From the NCBI RefSeq assembly GCF_049532985.1, contig NZ_CP186693.1, positions 1,302,001 through 1,366,000 on the forward strand: a DNA stretch of 64,000 bases, in the 5' to 3' direction. The position numbers and the translations under genes are program-made. Positions 53,828 to 61,456 of the stretch are shown one piece after another (positions within the stretch are counted from its first letter, which is position 1; each line of letters begins with the position of its first letter). Origin of the DNA: Promicromonospora sp049532985 (GTDB taxonomy: Bacteria; Actinomycetota; Actinomycetes; Actinomycetales; Cellulomonadaceae). The notes under the pieces are model-generated. The model saw nothing but the letters and a program-made list of their open reading frames with translations, ran no database searches and had not been told where the DNA came from.

Positions 53828-54808
53828 GTGAGAACGAGCCACCCGACCACCGGCCAGACCGCGCGTGCCGAGACGTCCGGCGCCGAGGAGCCCACCGCCG
53901 ACGTCGGACAGCGCCCGGGCGGCTGGTTCCTGCGGAGGGCGGGTGCGTACGTCGCGCTGACCAAGCCCCGCGTCATCGAGCTGCTGCTGGTGACCACGGT
54001 GCCCACGATGATCCTGGCCGCGGACGGCCTGCCGGGCTTCTGGCTGATCGTGGCCACGCTGATCGGCGGCGCCGGCGCCGCGGGCAGCGCCAACGCGTTC
54101 AACATGTGGTGGGACCGGGACATCGACCAGGTGATGAACCGGACCAAGAAGCGCCCGCTGGCGACCGGGGAGATCACCCCGCGCGCGGGCCTGGTGTTCG
54201 CCTCGATCCTCGGCCTGCTGTCGCTGGCGTGGTTCGCGCTGGTCATCAACTGGGCCGCGATGTGGCTCACCCTCGCGGCCATCGCCATCTACGTGGTCGG
54301 CTACACGATGATCCTCAAGCGCCGCACGCCGCAGAACATCGTGTGGGGCGGCATCGCGGGCTGCATGCCGGTCTTCATCGGCTGGGCCTCCGTGACCGGT
54401 GGGCTGAGCTGGTCCGCGCTCGCGCTGTTCGGCATCATCTTCTTCTGGACGCCGCCGCACTACTGGCCGCTGTCGATCAAGTTCAAGAAGGACTACGCGA
54501 ACGCGAACGTCCCGATGCTGCCGGTGGTCAGCGACGACAAGCGCGTGGCCGCCGAGATGGTGGGCTACACGCTCGCGATGATCGCCTGCTCGCTCCTGCT
54601 GACGCCGCTGGCCGGGATGTCCTGGGTCTACACCGTGGTGGCCGCCGCGCTGGGTGCGTGGTTCCTGTGGTCCACGATCGCCATGCTGCGCCGGGCCCAG
54701 GGCCGCGCGAGCGGCAAGCTCGGCGCCATGAAGGTGTTCCACGCGTCGATCACCTACCTGTCGCTGCTCTTCGTCGCGGTCGCGGTGGACGTCTTCCTGC
54801 CGTTCTGA
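53828..54808 (+). CDS. ctaB: Protoheme IX farnesyltransferase (heme O synthase)
   Basis: A 326-residue UbiA-family membrane enzyme that adds farnesyl diphosphate to heme b for the heme A-containing terminal oxidase. The N-terminal block is YVALTKPRVIELLLVTTVPT. The metal/diphosphate motif is NAFNMWWDRDIDQVMNRTKK (Asp pairs near residue 100). The second motif is FFWTPPHYWPLSIKFKKDYA. About eight or nine hydrophobic helices are visible. The GTG start is weakly supported, because no strong ribosome site is near. Its partner ctaA is not next to it in the window. Confidence 0.93.
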   Translation: MRTSHPTTGQTARAETSGAEEPTADVGQRPGGWFLRRAGAYVALTKPRVIELLLVTTVPTMILAADGLPGFWLIVATLIGGAGAAGSANAFNMWWDRDIDQVMNRTKKRPLATGEITPRAGLVFASILGLLSLAWFALVINWAAMWLTLAAIAIYVVGYTMILKRRTPQNIVWGGIAGCMPVFIGWASVTGGLSWSALALFGIIFFWTPPHYWPLSIKFKKDYANANVPMLPVVSDDKRVAAEMVGYTLAMIACSLLLTPLAGMSWVYTVVAAALGAWFLWSTIAMLRRAQGRASGKLGAMKVFHASITYLSLLFVAVAVDVFLPF

Positions 54809-54888
54809 GGTCACCGCCGGGGGTGTTTCGTCAAGGCGGTCTTCTGTTCATATTGTTCGGGCCCATGTAGTGGTTCATGATTCGGCCC

Positions 54889-54911
54889 GTGTCGGTGTCC
54901 CCGCCTAGGCT
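54889..54911 (+). promoter_or_regulatory. PafBC-type DNA damage promoter ahead of the HpcH/CitE-like gene
   Basis: GTGTCGGTG (54889-54897), an 8-nt gap and TAGGCT (54906-54911) match TTGTCRGTG-N8-TANNNT except at the first base. The -10 ends 6 nt before the GTG start, so the mRNA should be leaderless. Confidence 0.8.
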
Positions 54912-54917
54912 GACCTG

Positions 54918-55883
54918 GTGACCGAGACCCCAGCCGACCGAACCACCGCTCCTGCCGACCAGCCGGCCCCGCAGTCCTCGGGCTACTCCGCGGGTCTGCC
55001 GACGGCGTCCGCCGTCGTCCCCGAGAACGACCTCGGGCCGCGCCGTGCCGCCCGTGAGAAGTCGCGGGTCGCTCCCGACTACGCGCGGGCCTGGCTCCTG
55101 CTCTCCGCGATGCGGACCGAGCTCTTCGACAAGGCGCAGCTCTCCCGCGCGGACCAGGTGATCCTGGACTGCGAGGACGCCATCGACGTCTCGCTCAAGG
55201 ACGAGGCGCGCGAGAACGTCATCCGGTGGATCAAGAGCGGTGGCAGCGCGTGGGTGCGGATCAACGACCGCACCGCGCCGTCCTGGGCGGACGACGTCGC
55301 CTACCTGCGTGGTCTGGACGGGCTGAACGGCGTGATGCTCGCCAAGACCGAGAGCGCGGACGACGTGGTCGACACCGCCCAGCGGCTCGGCGGCGACGTC
55401 CCGGTGATCCCGCTCGTGGAGTCGGCCCTCGGCATCGAGGAGGCCGTGCACATCGCCAAGGCGCGCGGTGCGTTCCGGCTCGCGTTCGGCTCGGGCGACT
55501 ACCGCCGCGACACGGGCGCCGCCAACGAGCCCATGGCCATGGCCTACCCGCGCACGCGGCTCGTGCTCGCCAGCCGCATCGGCGGCCTGCCCGGTCCCGT
55601 CGACGGCCCCACGGTGGGCTCCTCGCACGCGCTGCTGCGCGAGCAGTCCGCCGACGCGGTCAACCTCGGCATGACCGGCAAGCTCTGCCTGGACTTCGAG
55701 CAGTCCAGCGTCATCAACGAGTCCTTCGCGCCCAGCCCGTCCGACGTCGCCTGGGCCGTCGACTTCTTCGCCGAGTTCGAGGCCGCCGGCTCGGTGATCC
55801 GCGACGGCAGCGACAAGCCGCGTCTCGCCCGCGCCCAGGTGATCCGGTCGCGCGCGGAGCTGTTCGGCATCAACCCGGCCTGA
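54918..55883 (+). CDS. HpcH/HpaI aldolase / CitE-like CoA ester lyase
   Basis: A 321-residue TIM-barrel protein of the HpcH/HpaI/CitE superfamily, which makes or breaks C-C bonds in CoA esters such as citryl- or malyl-CoA. AWLLLSAMRTELFDKAQLSR opens the barrel. DQVILDCEDAIDVSLKDEAR holds the acidic Mg ligands (near 75-85). The substrate Arg is in WVRINDRT. VIPLVESALGIEEAVHIA and LAFGSGDYRRDTGAA hold the second Glu and Asp. The first ~55 residues are a non-conserved Pro/Ala-rich extension. No citrate lyase partner is nearby. Its DNA damage-type promoter is unexpected for a metabolic enzyme. Confidence 0.85.
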   Translation: MTETPADRTTAPADQPAPQSSGYSAGLPTASAVVPENDLGPRRAAREKSRVAPDYARAWLLLSAMRTELFDKAQLSRADQVILDCEDAIDVSLKDEARENVIRWIKSGGSAWVRINDRTAPSWADDVAYLRGLDGLNGVMLAKTESADDVVDTAQRLGGDVPVIPLVESALGIEEAVHIAKARGAFRLAFGSGDYRRDTGAANEPMAMAYPRTRLVLASRIGGLPGPVDGPTVGSSHALLREQSADAVNLGMTGKLCLDFEQSSVINESFAPSPSDVAWAVDFFAEFEAAGSVIRDGSDKPRLARAQVIRSRAELFGINPA

Positions 55884-55898
55884 CCGCGCCACCCCGCG

Positions 55899-55923
55899 GG
55901 GCCGGGCTCGTCGTGCCCGGCCC
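55899..55923 (+). terminator. Terminator after the CitE-like gene
   Basis: GGGCCGGG (55899-55906) pairs with CCCGGCCC (55916-55923), with a 9-nt loop, 15 nt after the stop codon. Confidence 0.7.
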
Positions 55924-55973
55924 GGCGTGGCGTCCTCCCGGCGTGCCCCGCCCCCGTGGCGGGCCGGGCTCGG

Positions 55974-55979
55974 CATGAT
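55974..55979 (+). promoter_or_regulatory. Leaderless -10 element of xerD
   Basis: CATGAT ends 6 nt before the GTG at 55986. Confidence 0.45.
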
Positions 55980-55985
55980 GGGGCG

Positions 55986-57005
55986 GTGTCCACCGCCACG
56001 TCCCACCTGCAGCCGTCCCACCCGCAGCGGTCCCACCTGTCCCACCAGGCGTCGTCCCGCCAGGTCTCCGACCGGCCCCGGGGCGACGTGCTCGACCGTG
56101 CACTGCGGGACTACCTCGCGCACCTGAGCGTCGAGCGCGGCCTCTCGGCCAACACCGTGGCGGCCTACCGGCGCGACCTGGTGCGGTACACGGCGTTCGT
56201 GGACGCCGCCGGCCGCACCGACCTCGCGGGGGTCACCGAGGCCGACGTCACCGGCTTCGTCGAGGCGCTGCGGCAGGGGTCCGACGGCGGCCGGCCGCTC
56301 TCGCCGTCGTCCACCGCCCGCGCCCTGGCCGCCGTGCGGGGCTGGCACCGGTTCGCCCAGGCCGAGGGGCTCGCGGTCGACGACCCGTCGGCCGAGGTGC
56401 AGGCACCCACCCAGCTCCGGCGTCTGCCGCACGCGCTGTCCGTGGACGACGTGGCCGCCCTGCTCGACGCCGCGGGCACCGGCGACGGGCCGCTGCCGCT
56501 GCGTGACCGGGCACTGCTGGAGCTCCTGTACGCCACGGGCGCGCGGATCTCGGAGATCGCAGGGCTCGACGTCGACGGCGTGGGCGACCCGGGTGCCGTC
56601 CGGCTGCTGGGCAAGGGGTCCAAGGAGCGCGTGGTGCCGGTGGGCTCCTTCGCCCGCGACGCCCTGGAGGCCTACCTGGTGCGCGCCCGCCCGGAGCTCG
56701 CTGCGGCCGGCCGGGGGACACCCGCCCTGTTCCTCAACACGCGCGGCGCGCGGATGTCCCGCCAGACCGCCTGGGCGGCCTTGCAGGCCGCCGCCGCCCG
56801 GGCCGGCCTGACCGAGCACGTCTCGCCGCACACCCTGCGGCACTCGTTCGCCACCCACCTGCTGTCCGGAGGCGCCGACGTGCGCGTGGTCCAGGAGCTG
56901 CTGGGGCACGCGTCGGTGACCACCACGCAGATCTACACGATGGTCACCCCCGACGCGCTGCGCGAGGTCTACGCCGCCGCCCACCCGCGCGCCCGCGAGC
57001 GGTAG
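55986..57005 (+). CDS. xerD: Site-specific tyrosine recombinase XerD
   Basis: A 339-residue tyrosine recombinase that resolves chromosome dimers at dif with XerC. The N-terminal SAM-like domain (LSVERGLSANTVAAYRRDLV) binds DNA. Catalytic residues are Arg in LLYATGARISEIAGLDVDGV, His-x-x-Arg in SPHTLRHSFATHLLSGGADV, His in LLGHASVTTTQIYT and the nucleophile Tyr in the same motif. A ~40 residue His/Ser/Gln-rich extension precedes the family start, so the true start could be further in. It lies upstream of parA-scpA-scpB, the common actinobacterial order. Confidence 0.95.
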   Translation: MSTATSHLQPSHPQRSHLSHQASSRQVSDRPRGDVLDRALRDYLAHLSVERGLSANTVAAYRRDLVRYTAFVDAAGRTDLAGVTEADVTGFVEALRQGSDGGRPLSPSSTARALAAVRGWHRFAQAEGLAVDDPSAEVQAPTQLRRLPHALSVDDVAALLDAAGTGDGPLPLRDRALLELLYATGARISEIAGLDVDGVGDPGAVRLLGKGSKERVVPVGSFARDALEAYLVRARPELAAAGRGTPALFLNTRGARMSRQTAWAALQAAAARAGLTEHVSPHTLRHSFATHLLSGGADVRVVQELLGHASVTTTQIYTMVTPDALREVYAAAHPRARER

Positions 57006-57061
57006 CCGCCGTCCGAAGGGCGCCACGCCGAGGCTTCGACCCGGCGGTGCCCACACTCTGG

Positions 57062-57069
57062 TATAGCGT
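57062..57069 (+). promoter_or_regulatory. -10 element of parA
   Basis: TATAGCGT: the hexamer TAGCGT ends 7 nt before the GTG at 57077, again the leaderless spacing. Confidence 0.5.
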
Positions 57070-57076
57070 GGCGGGC

Positions 57077-58009
57077 GTGAGCGAGGCACCCAGCCAGGAG
57101 GGAGCGGGCACGATGACCGACATGCTTCTCGGGAAGACGGTCGTCGGCGCACCCGAGGACGCAGACGCGCTGCGCGACGTGGTCGGGCGCGTGATGCCCG
57201 ACCTGCCGGAGCCCGCGCCGCTGACGAGCCACGGCCCGGCCCGCATCATCGCGATGTGCAACCAGAAGGGCGGGGTCGGCAAGACCACCACGACCATCAA
57301 CCTGGGCGCGTGCCTGGCCGAGTACGGACGCAAGGTGCTGCTGGTCGACTTCGACCCGCAGGGCGCCGCGTCCGTGGGCATCGGCGTGAACCCGCACGAG
57401 CTCGACCTCACGGTCTACAACCTGCTCATGGAGCGGGGCGTGGACATCCGTGACGTGCTCATCCCGTCGGGCATCGAGAACCTCGACGTGCTGCCCGCGA
57501 ACATCGACCTGTCGGCGGCCGAGGTGCAGCTCGTGGGCGAGGTGGCCCGGGAGTCCGTGCTGGCCCGCGCGCTGCGCCCGGTGATGGACGACTACGACGT
57601 GATCCTCATCGACTGCCAGCCGAGCCTCGGCCTGCTCACGGTGAACGCCCTGACGGCGGCGCACGGCGTGCTGATCCCGCTGGAGTGCGAGTTCTTCGCG
57701 CTGCGCGGTGTCGCGCTGCTGGTGGAGACCATCGAGAAGGTGCGGGACCGGCTCAACCCGGCCCTGGAGATCGACGGTATCCTCCCCACCATGTACGACT
57801 CGCGCACCCTGCACTCCCGGGAGGTCGTGGCCCGGGTGCACGAGGCCTTCGGCGACACCCTGCTGCACTCCGTCATCGGGCGCACCGTGAAGTTCCCCGA
57901 CGCCACCGTCGCCGCCGAGCCGATCACCGCCTACGCCCCGGGCCACCCCGGCGCCGCGGCGTACCGTCAGCTCGCCCGGGAGCTCGTGGCCCGTGGCGAC
58001 GCTGCCTGA
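57077..58009 (+). CDS. ParA-family ATPase of the scpAB cluster
   Basis: A 310-residue Walker-type (deviant) P-loop ATPase of the ParA/Soj family. CNQKGGVGKTTTTINLGACL holds the signature Lys and P-loop near residues 69-88. The second block is VLLVDFDPQGAASVGIGVNP, and the A-prime/B motif is YDVILIDCQPSLGLLTVNAL. This member next to scpA and scpB is the second ParA of many actinobacteria, not the parAB of the origin; no parB is seen. Two starts are possible: GTG 57077 with a leaderless promoter, or ATG 57113 with AGGAGGGAG upstream, giving 298 residues. Confidence 0.92.
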   Translation: MSEAPSQEGAGTMTDMLLGKTVVGAPEDADALRDVVGRVMPDLPEPAPLTSHGPARIIAMCNQKGGVGKTTTTINLGACLAEYGRKVLLVDFDPQGAASVGIGVNPHELDLTVYNLLMERGVDIRDVLIPSGIENLDVLPANIDLSAAEVQLVGEVARESVLARALRPVMDDYDVILIDCQPSLGLLTVNALTAAHGVLIPLECEFFALRGVALLVETIEKVRDRLNPALEIDGILPTMYDSRTLHSREVVARVHEAFGDTLLHSVIGRTVKFPDATVAAEPITAYAPGHPGAAAYRQLARELVARGDAA

Positions 58010-58925
58010 GGCGGAGGCGCCGCCCGAGGCCGACGCGCCTGCCGACGAGCGGCGCTCCTCCCGCACCTTCCAGGTCCGGCTGCACAACTTCGAGGGCCCG
58101 TTCGACCTGCTGCTGTCGCTCATCGCGAAGCACAAGATGGACGTCACCGAGGTGGCGCTCGCCGTCGTGACCGACGAGTTCGTCGCGCACATCCGGGAGG
58201 CGGAGCGTGCCTCGCGCGAAGCGGCCGAGCGCGGTGAGGTGCACGAGTCCTGGGACCTGGGCGTGGCCAGCGAGTTCCTGGTCATTGCTGCGACGCTGCT
58301 CGACCTCAAGGCGGCCCGCCTCCTGCCGGGCGTGGTCGACGAGGACGCCGAGGACCTGGAGCTGCTGGAGGCCCGCGACCTGCTGTTCGCCCGGCTGCTG
58401 CAGTACCGCGCCTACAAGGAGGTCTCCAAGCTCGTCGCGGAGCGGATGGCCGCGGGCGGACGCCGCGTGCCGCGCCTGGCGCCCCTGGAGCCGCACCTCG
58501 CGGCGATCCTGCCGGAGCTGGTGTGGGACACGACGGGGGAGCAGCTCGCCGAGCTCGCCGCGAAGGTGCTGGCGCCGAAGCCGCCGCCCGTGGTGGGCCT
58601 CGCGCACCTGCACGGCTCCGCCGTGAGCGTGCGCGAGGAGGCCGGCGTCATCGTCCGGCGGCTGCGCACCGAGCGGTCGGTGACGTTCCGCTCGCTGACG
58701 GCGGGGACCGAGCGGCTGGTCACGGTGGCCCGGTTCCTGGCCCTGCTGGAGCTGTTCCGCGACGCGCTGGTCGGCTTCGAGCAGGTCAGCCCGCTGGGCG
58801 AGCTCACGGTGCGGTGGACCGCGGGCCCCGCGGACGGGGAGAAGTACCTCGATCCGGCCGCCGGCCCGAGCGAGTTCGACGAGGACGACGAGACCGAGCA
58901 GCCCGGAACGGAGGCGACAGCATGA
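57993..58925 (+). CDS. scpA: Segregation and condensation protein A
   Basis: A 310-residue kleisin that links SMC heads in the chromosome-condensing SMC-ScpAB complex. The N-terminal helical domain carries FQVRLHNFEGPFDLLLSLIA and KHKMDVTEVALAVVTDEFVA. The conserved SEFLVIAATLLDLKAARLLP follows, and the C-terminal winged helix RFLALLELFRDALVGFEQVS binds the SMC cap. The acidic tail (EFDEDDETEQPGTEATA) is typical of high-GC members. The GTG start lies inside parA (17-nt overlap), and the stop overlaps scpB by 4 nt. Confidence 0.96.
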   Translation: MATLPEAEAPPEADAPADERRSSRTFQVRLHNFEGPFDLLLSLIAKHKMDVTEVALAVVTDEFVAHIREAERASREAAERGEVHESWDLGVASEFLVIAATLLDLKAARLLPGVVDEDAEDLELLEARDLLFARLLQYRAYKEVSKLVAERMAAGGRRVPRLAPLEPHLAAILPELVWDTTGEQLAELAAKVLAPKPPPVVGLAHLHGSAVSVREEAGVIVRRLRTERSVTFRSLTAGTERLVTVARFLALLELFRDALVGFEQVSPLGELTVRWTAGPADGEKYLDPAAGPSEFDEDDETEQPGTEATA

Positions 58926-59596
58926 CCGTCGAGGAACAGGCCCCGGCAGACGCCCCGGCCCCGGACACGGAGGCCGACGTCGCTCCTGCCCCTGCGGCAC
59001 CGGACGAGCCCGCGCTCGTCGACGTGCACACGCTCCCGGGCGGGGCGCACGCCGCGATCGAGGCGGTGCTCATGGTGGCGGACGCGCCCATCGGTGCGGA
59101 CCGCATCGCGGCAGCGCTGAACCTGACCCAGGACGAGACGGACGACGTCCTGCACGAGCTGGCCGACGAGTACGCCGGCCACCTCGGTGGCCGGCCGCGC
59201 GGCTTCGAGCTGCGCCGGACCGTGGACGGGTGGCGCATCTACTCCTCGTCCGCCCACGCGGACCCTGTCGGCCGGTTCGTGCTGGACGGTCAGTCGGCGA
59301 AGCTGAGCCAGGCGGCGCTCGAGACGCTCGCGGTGGTCGCCTACCGGCAGCCGGTCACCCGGGGCCAGGTCAGCGCCGTGCGCGGCGTGAACGTGGACGG
59401 CGTGGTGCGGACGTTGCTGACCCGGGGGCTGATCGCTGAGATCGGGCAGGACCCGAGCTCGGGTGCGGTGTTGTTCGGAACCACGGGATACTTCTTGGAG
59501 CGGATGGACCTCTCGTCGCTCGACGAGCTGCCTCCGCTGGCGCCGCACCTGCCGGACCTCGACACGATCGAGGGGCTGGACGGGCTGGATTCCTAG
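58922..59596 (+). CDS. scpB: Segregation and condensation protein B
   Basis: A 224-residue double winged-helix partner of ScpA. After an acidic Ala/Pro-rich lead of ~40 residues come AAIEAVLMVADAPIGADRIA and the second domain with LSQAALETLAVVAYRQPVTR, GQVSAVRGVNVDGVVRTLLT and FGTTGYFLERMDLSSLDELP, all hallmarks of ScpB. The ATG overlaps the scpA stop (ATGA), consistent with a fixed ratio in the complex. Confidence 0.96.
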   Translation: MTVEEQAPADAPAPDTEADVAPAPAAPDEPALVDVHTLPGGAHAAIEAVLMVADAPIGADRIAAALNLTQDETDDVLHELADEYAGHLGGRPRGFELRRTVDGWRIYSSSAHADPVGRFVLDGQSAKLSQAALETLAVVAYRQPVTRGQVSAVRGVNVDGVVRTLLTRGLIAEIGQDPSSGAVLFGTTGYFLERMDLSSLDELPPLAPHLPDLDTIEGLDGLDS

Positions 59597-59657
59597 GTAC
59601 CTGCGTGGTGCCGGGCCGCCCGGGCGGCGTCCTTCCCGACTCACCGAGAGACGAATC

Positions 59658-60572
59658 ATGAGCAACGAACGCCGCGGCGGGAGCCGCCGCGAATCCAGTG
59701 GTGGCCAGCAGCCCCGCCGTGCCGACCATGCGGGCAAGGGCGGCAAGAACTTCCGGGGCGGCAGCTCCGCGAAGAGCCGCGCCCAGGCGAACGCGCCCCG
59801 GCGTCGGCCCGCGAAGCCCGCGGAGCAGGGCCGTGACGTGCACGTCGAGGACGGCGTGCGGCTGCAGAAGGTGCTCGCCCAGGCCGGTCTGGGCTCCCGC
59901 CGGGCCTCCGAGGAGCTCATCGCGAGCGGACGCGTCGAGGTGGACGGCCAGATCGTCACGGAGCTCGGGGTGCGGATCGACCCGGCGACCGCCGTCGTGC
60001 ACGTGGACGGGCTGCGGATCCAGCTCGACCAGGCCAAGGTGACGATCGCCCTGAACAAGCCGCTCGGCGTGGTCTCCACGATGGACGACCCGAAGGGGCG
60101 CCCGACCGTCGCCGACCTGATCAAGAACCGCGAGGAGCGCCTGTTCCACGTGGGCCGGCTCGACGCGGACAGCGAGGGCCTGCTGCTCCTGACGAACGAC
60201 GGCGAGCTGGCCAACCGGCTCTCGCACCCGAAGTACGGCATCGCCAAGACGTACCTGGTCACCGTCGAGGGCGAGGTGTACCCGCGCACCGGCCGCGAGC
60301 TGCTGAAGGGCGTCGAGCTGGAGGACGGCATCGCGAAGATGGACGCGGTGCACGTGCTCCAGCAGATCGACGGCCTCGCGATGCTGGAGGTCGTGCTGCA
60401 CGAGGGTCGCAACCGCATCGTCCGGCGCATGTTCGAGGCCGTCGGCCACCCGGTGACGCGCCTGGTGCGCACCCGGATCGGCCCGATCCCGCTGGGTGAC
60501 CTCAAGCCGGGCCGTACCCGGGTGCTGGGCCGCACGGAGCTGGGCACCCTGATGAACGCGGTGGACCTGTAA
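59658..60572 (+). CDS. rluB: rRNA pseudouridine synthase (RluB/RsuA family)
   Basis: A 304-residue pseudouridine synthase expected to modify 23S rRNA. The first ~65 residues are an Arg/Lys/Gly-rich low-complexity tail. An S4 RNA-binding domain follows (RLQKVLAQAGLGSRRASEEL). The catalytic domain has the Asp in HVGRLDADSEGLLLLTNDGE. LHEGRNRIVRRMFEAVGHPV is the RluB/RsuA motif. RluB versus RsuA or RluE specificity is by family resemblance. Weak ribosome site GAGAGACG. It lies downstream of scpB and upstream of cmk, a conserved order. Confidence 0.93.
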   Translation: MSNERRGGSRRESSGGQQPRRADHAGKGGKNFRGGSSAKSRAQANAPRRRPAKPAEQGRDVHVEDGVRLQKVLAQAGLGSRRASEELIASGRVEVDGQIVTELGVRIDPATAVVHVDGLRIQLDQAKVTIALNKPLGVVSTMDDPKGRPTVADLIKNREERLFHVGRLDADSEGLLLLTNDGELANRLSHPKYGIAKTYLVTVEGEVYPRTGRELLKGVELEDGIAKMDAVHVLQQIDGLAMLEVVLHEGRNRIVRRMFEAVGHPVTRLVRTRIGPIPLGDLKPGRTRVLGRTELGTLMNAVDL

Positions 60573-60582
60573 CCTCGTCCGC

Positions 60583-60639
60583 TGAGTGCTGGGTACTCGT
60601 GGCCCGGGACGCACTCCAGCAACAGATATCCAGCACTCA
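60583..60639 (+). repeat. Competing hairpins between rluB and cmk
   Basis: TGAGTGCTGG (60583-60592) pairs perfectly with CCAGCACTCA (60630-60639). GAGTGC can instead pair with GCACTC at 60611-60616. The two folds exclude each other, as in attenuators. There is no T-tract. Confidence 0.5.
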
Positions 60640-60657
60640 ACGGAAGTGAGCGAGTAC

Positions 60658-61383
60658 GTGACCAGTCCTGTGGTGATCGCCATCGACGGCCCCTCCGGGT
60701 CCGGCAAGTCCAGCGTGTCCAAGGCGGTCGCGGCGCGGCTCGGGCTGGCCTACCTCGACACCGGCGCCATGTACCGCGCGGCCACGGTGTGGAGCATGGA
60801 GACGGCGGACCTGGACGACGCGACGGCGGTGGCGACCGCCGTCCGCGCGATGCCGCTGGTCATGGGGCTCGACCCGGCCGCGCCCGGCGTGGAGCTGGAC
60901 GGGCGGGACGTCTCGGTGACGATCCGCAGCACCGAGGTCACGACGAACGTGTCCAAGGTCGCCTCCAACCTGGAGGTGCGTGCCGAGCTCAAGCGGCTCC
61001 AGCGGGCGCTCATCGACCAGGAGTCGAGCACGACGCAGGCCGTGCGCTCGGGCGGGCGCGGCATCGTGGCCGAGGGGCGCGACATCACCACGGTCGTGGC
61101 GCCCGACGCCGACGTCCGCGTGCTGCTGACCGCCTCCGAGGAGGCACGCCTGCGCCGCCGGTCGCTGGAGGTGCACGGCGCCGCCGACGACTCGGCCGTG
61201 GACGCCACACGCGACCAGGTGCTGCGCCGTGACCAGGACGACGCGAAGGTGACGCAGTTCCAGGTCGCCGCGGACGGCGTGGTGACCGTCGACTCCAGCG
61301 ACCTGGACTTCGAGCAGACGGTCGACGCCGTGCTCGCGGTGGTCGCACGGGCGACGGGGCGCGAGGTCGCGCCGTCGGCGTGA
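60658..61383 (+). CDS. cmk: Cytidylate kinase
   Basis: A 241-residue kinase converting CMP/dCMP to the diphosphates. The P-loop is IAIDGPSGSGKSSVSKAVAA (7-26), then LAYLDTGAMYRAAT and the NMP-binding region with GRGIVAEGRDITTVVAPDAD. The LID contains ASEEARLRRRSLEVHG. Length and motifs are complete. GTG start after GGAAGTGAG. It is upstream of der, as in most actinobacteria. Confidence 0.96.
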   Translation: MTSPVVIAIDGPSGSGKSSVSKAVAARLGLAYLDTGAMYRAATVWSMETADLDDATAVATAVRAMPLVMGLDPAAPGVELDGRDVSVTIRSTEVTTNVSKVASNLEVRAELKRLQRALIDQESSTTQAVRSGGRGIVAEGRDITTVVAPDADVRVLLTASEEARLRRRSLEVHGAADDSAVDATRDQVLRRDQDDAKVTQFQVAADGVVTVDSSDLDFEQTVDAVLAVVARATGREVAPSA

Positions 61384-61456
61384 GCCGCGACGCGGTGTGG
61401 CAGGTCATACCCGCGTGGGTCGGCCTCAGGGCGGCGGGCCTGCGACAATAGGGAGC

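Noticed and set aside
53746..54870. Alternative frame from an ATG at 53746 upstream of and across ctaB
   Set aside because: It begins within the ctaB leader, but the product is Arg/Asp-rich without a domain, while the ctaB frame has all UbiA-family motifs.
57006..57076. parS-like site next to parA
   Set aside because: The gap holds no 16-bp palindrome of the TGTTTCACGTGAAACA kind and no parB is adjacent.
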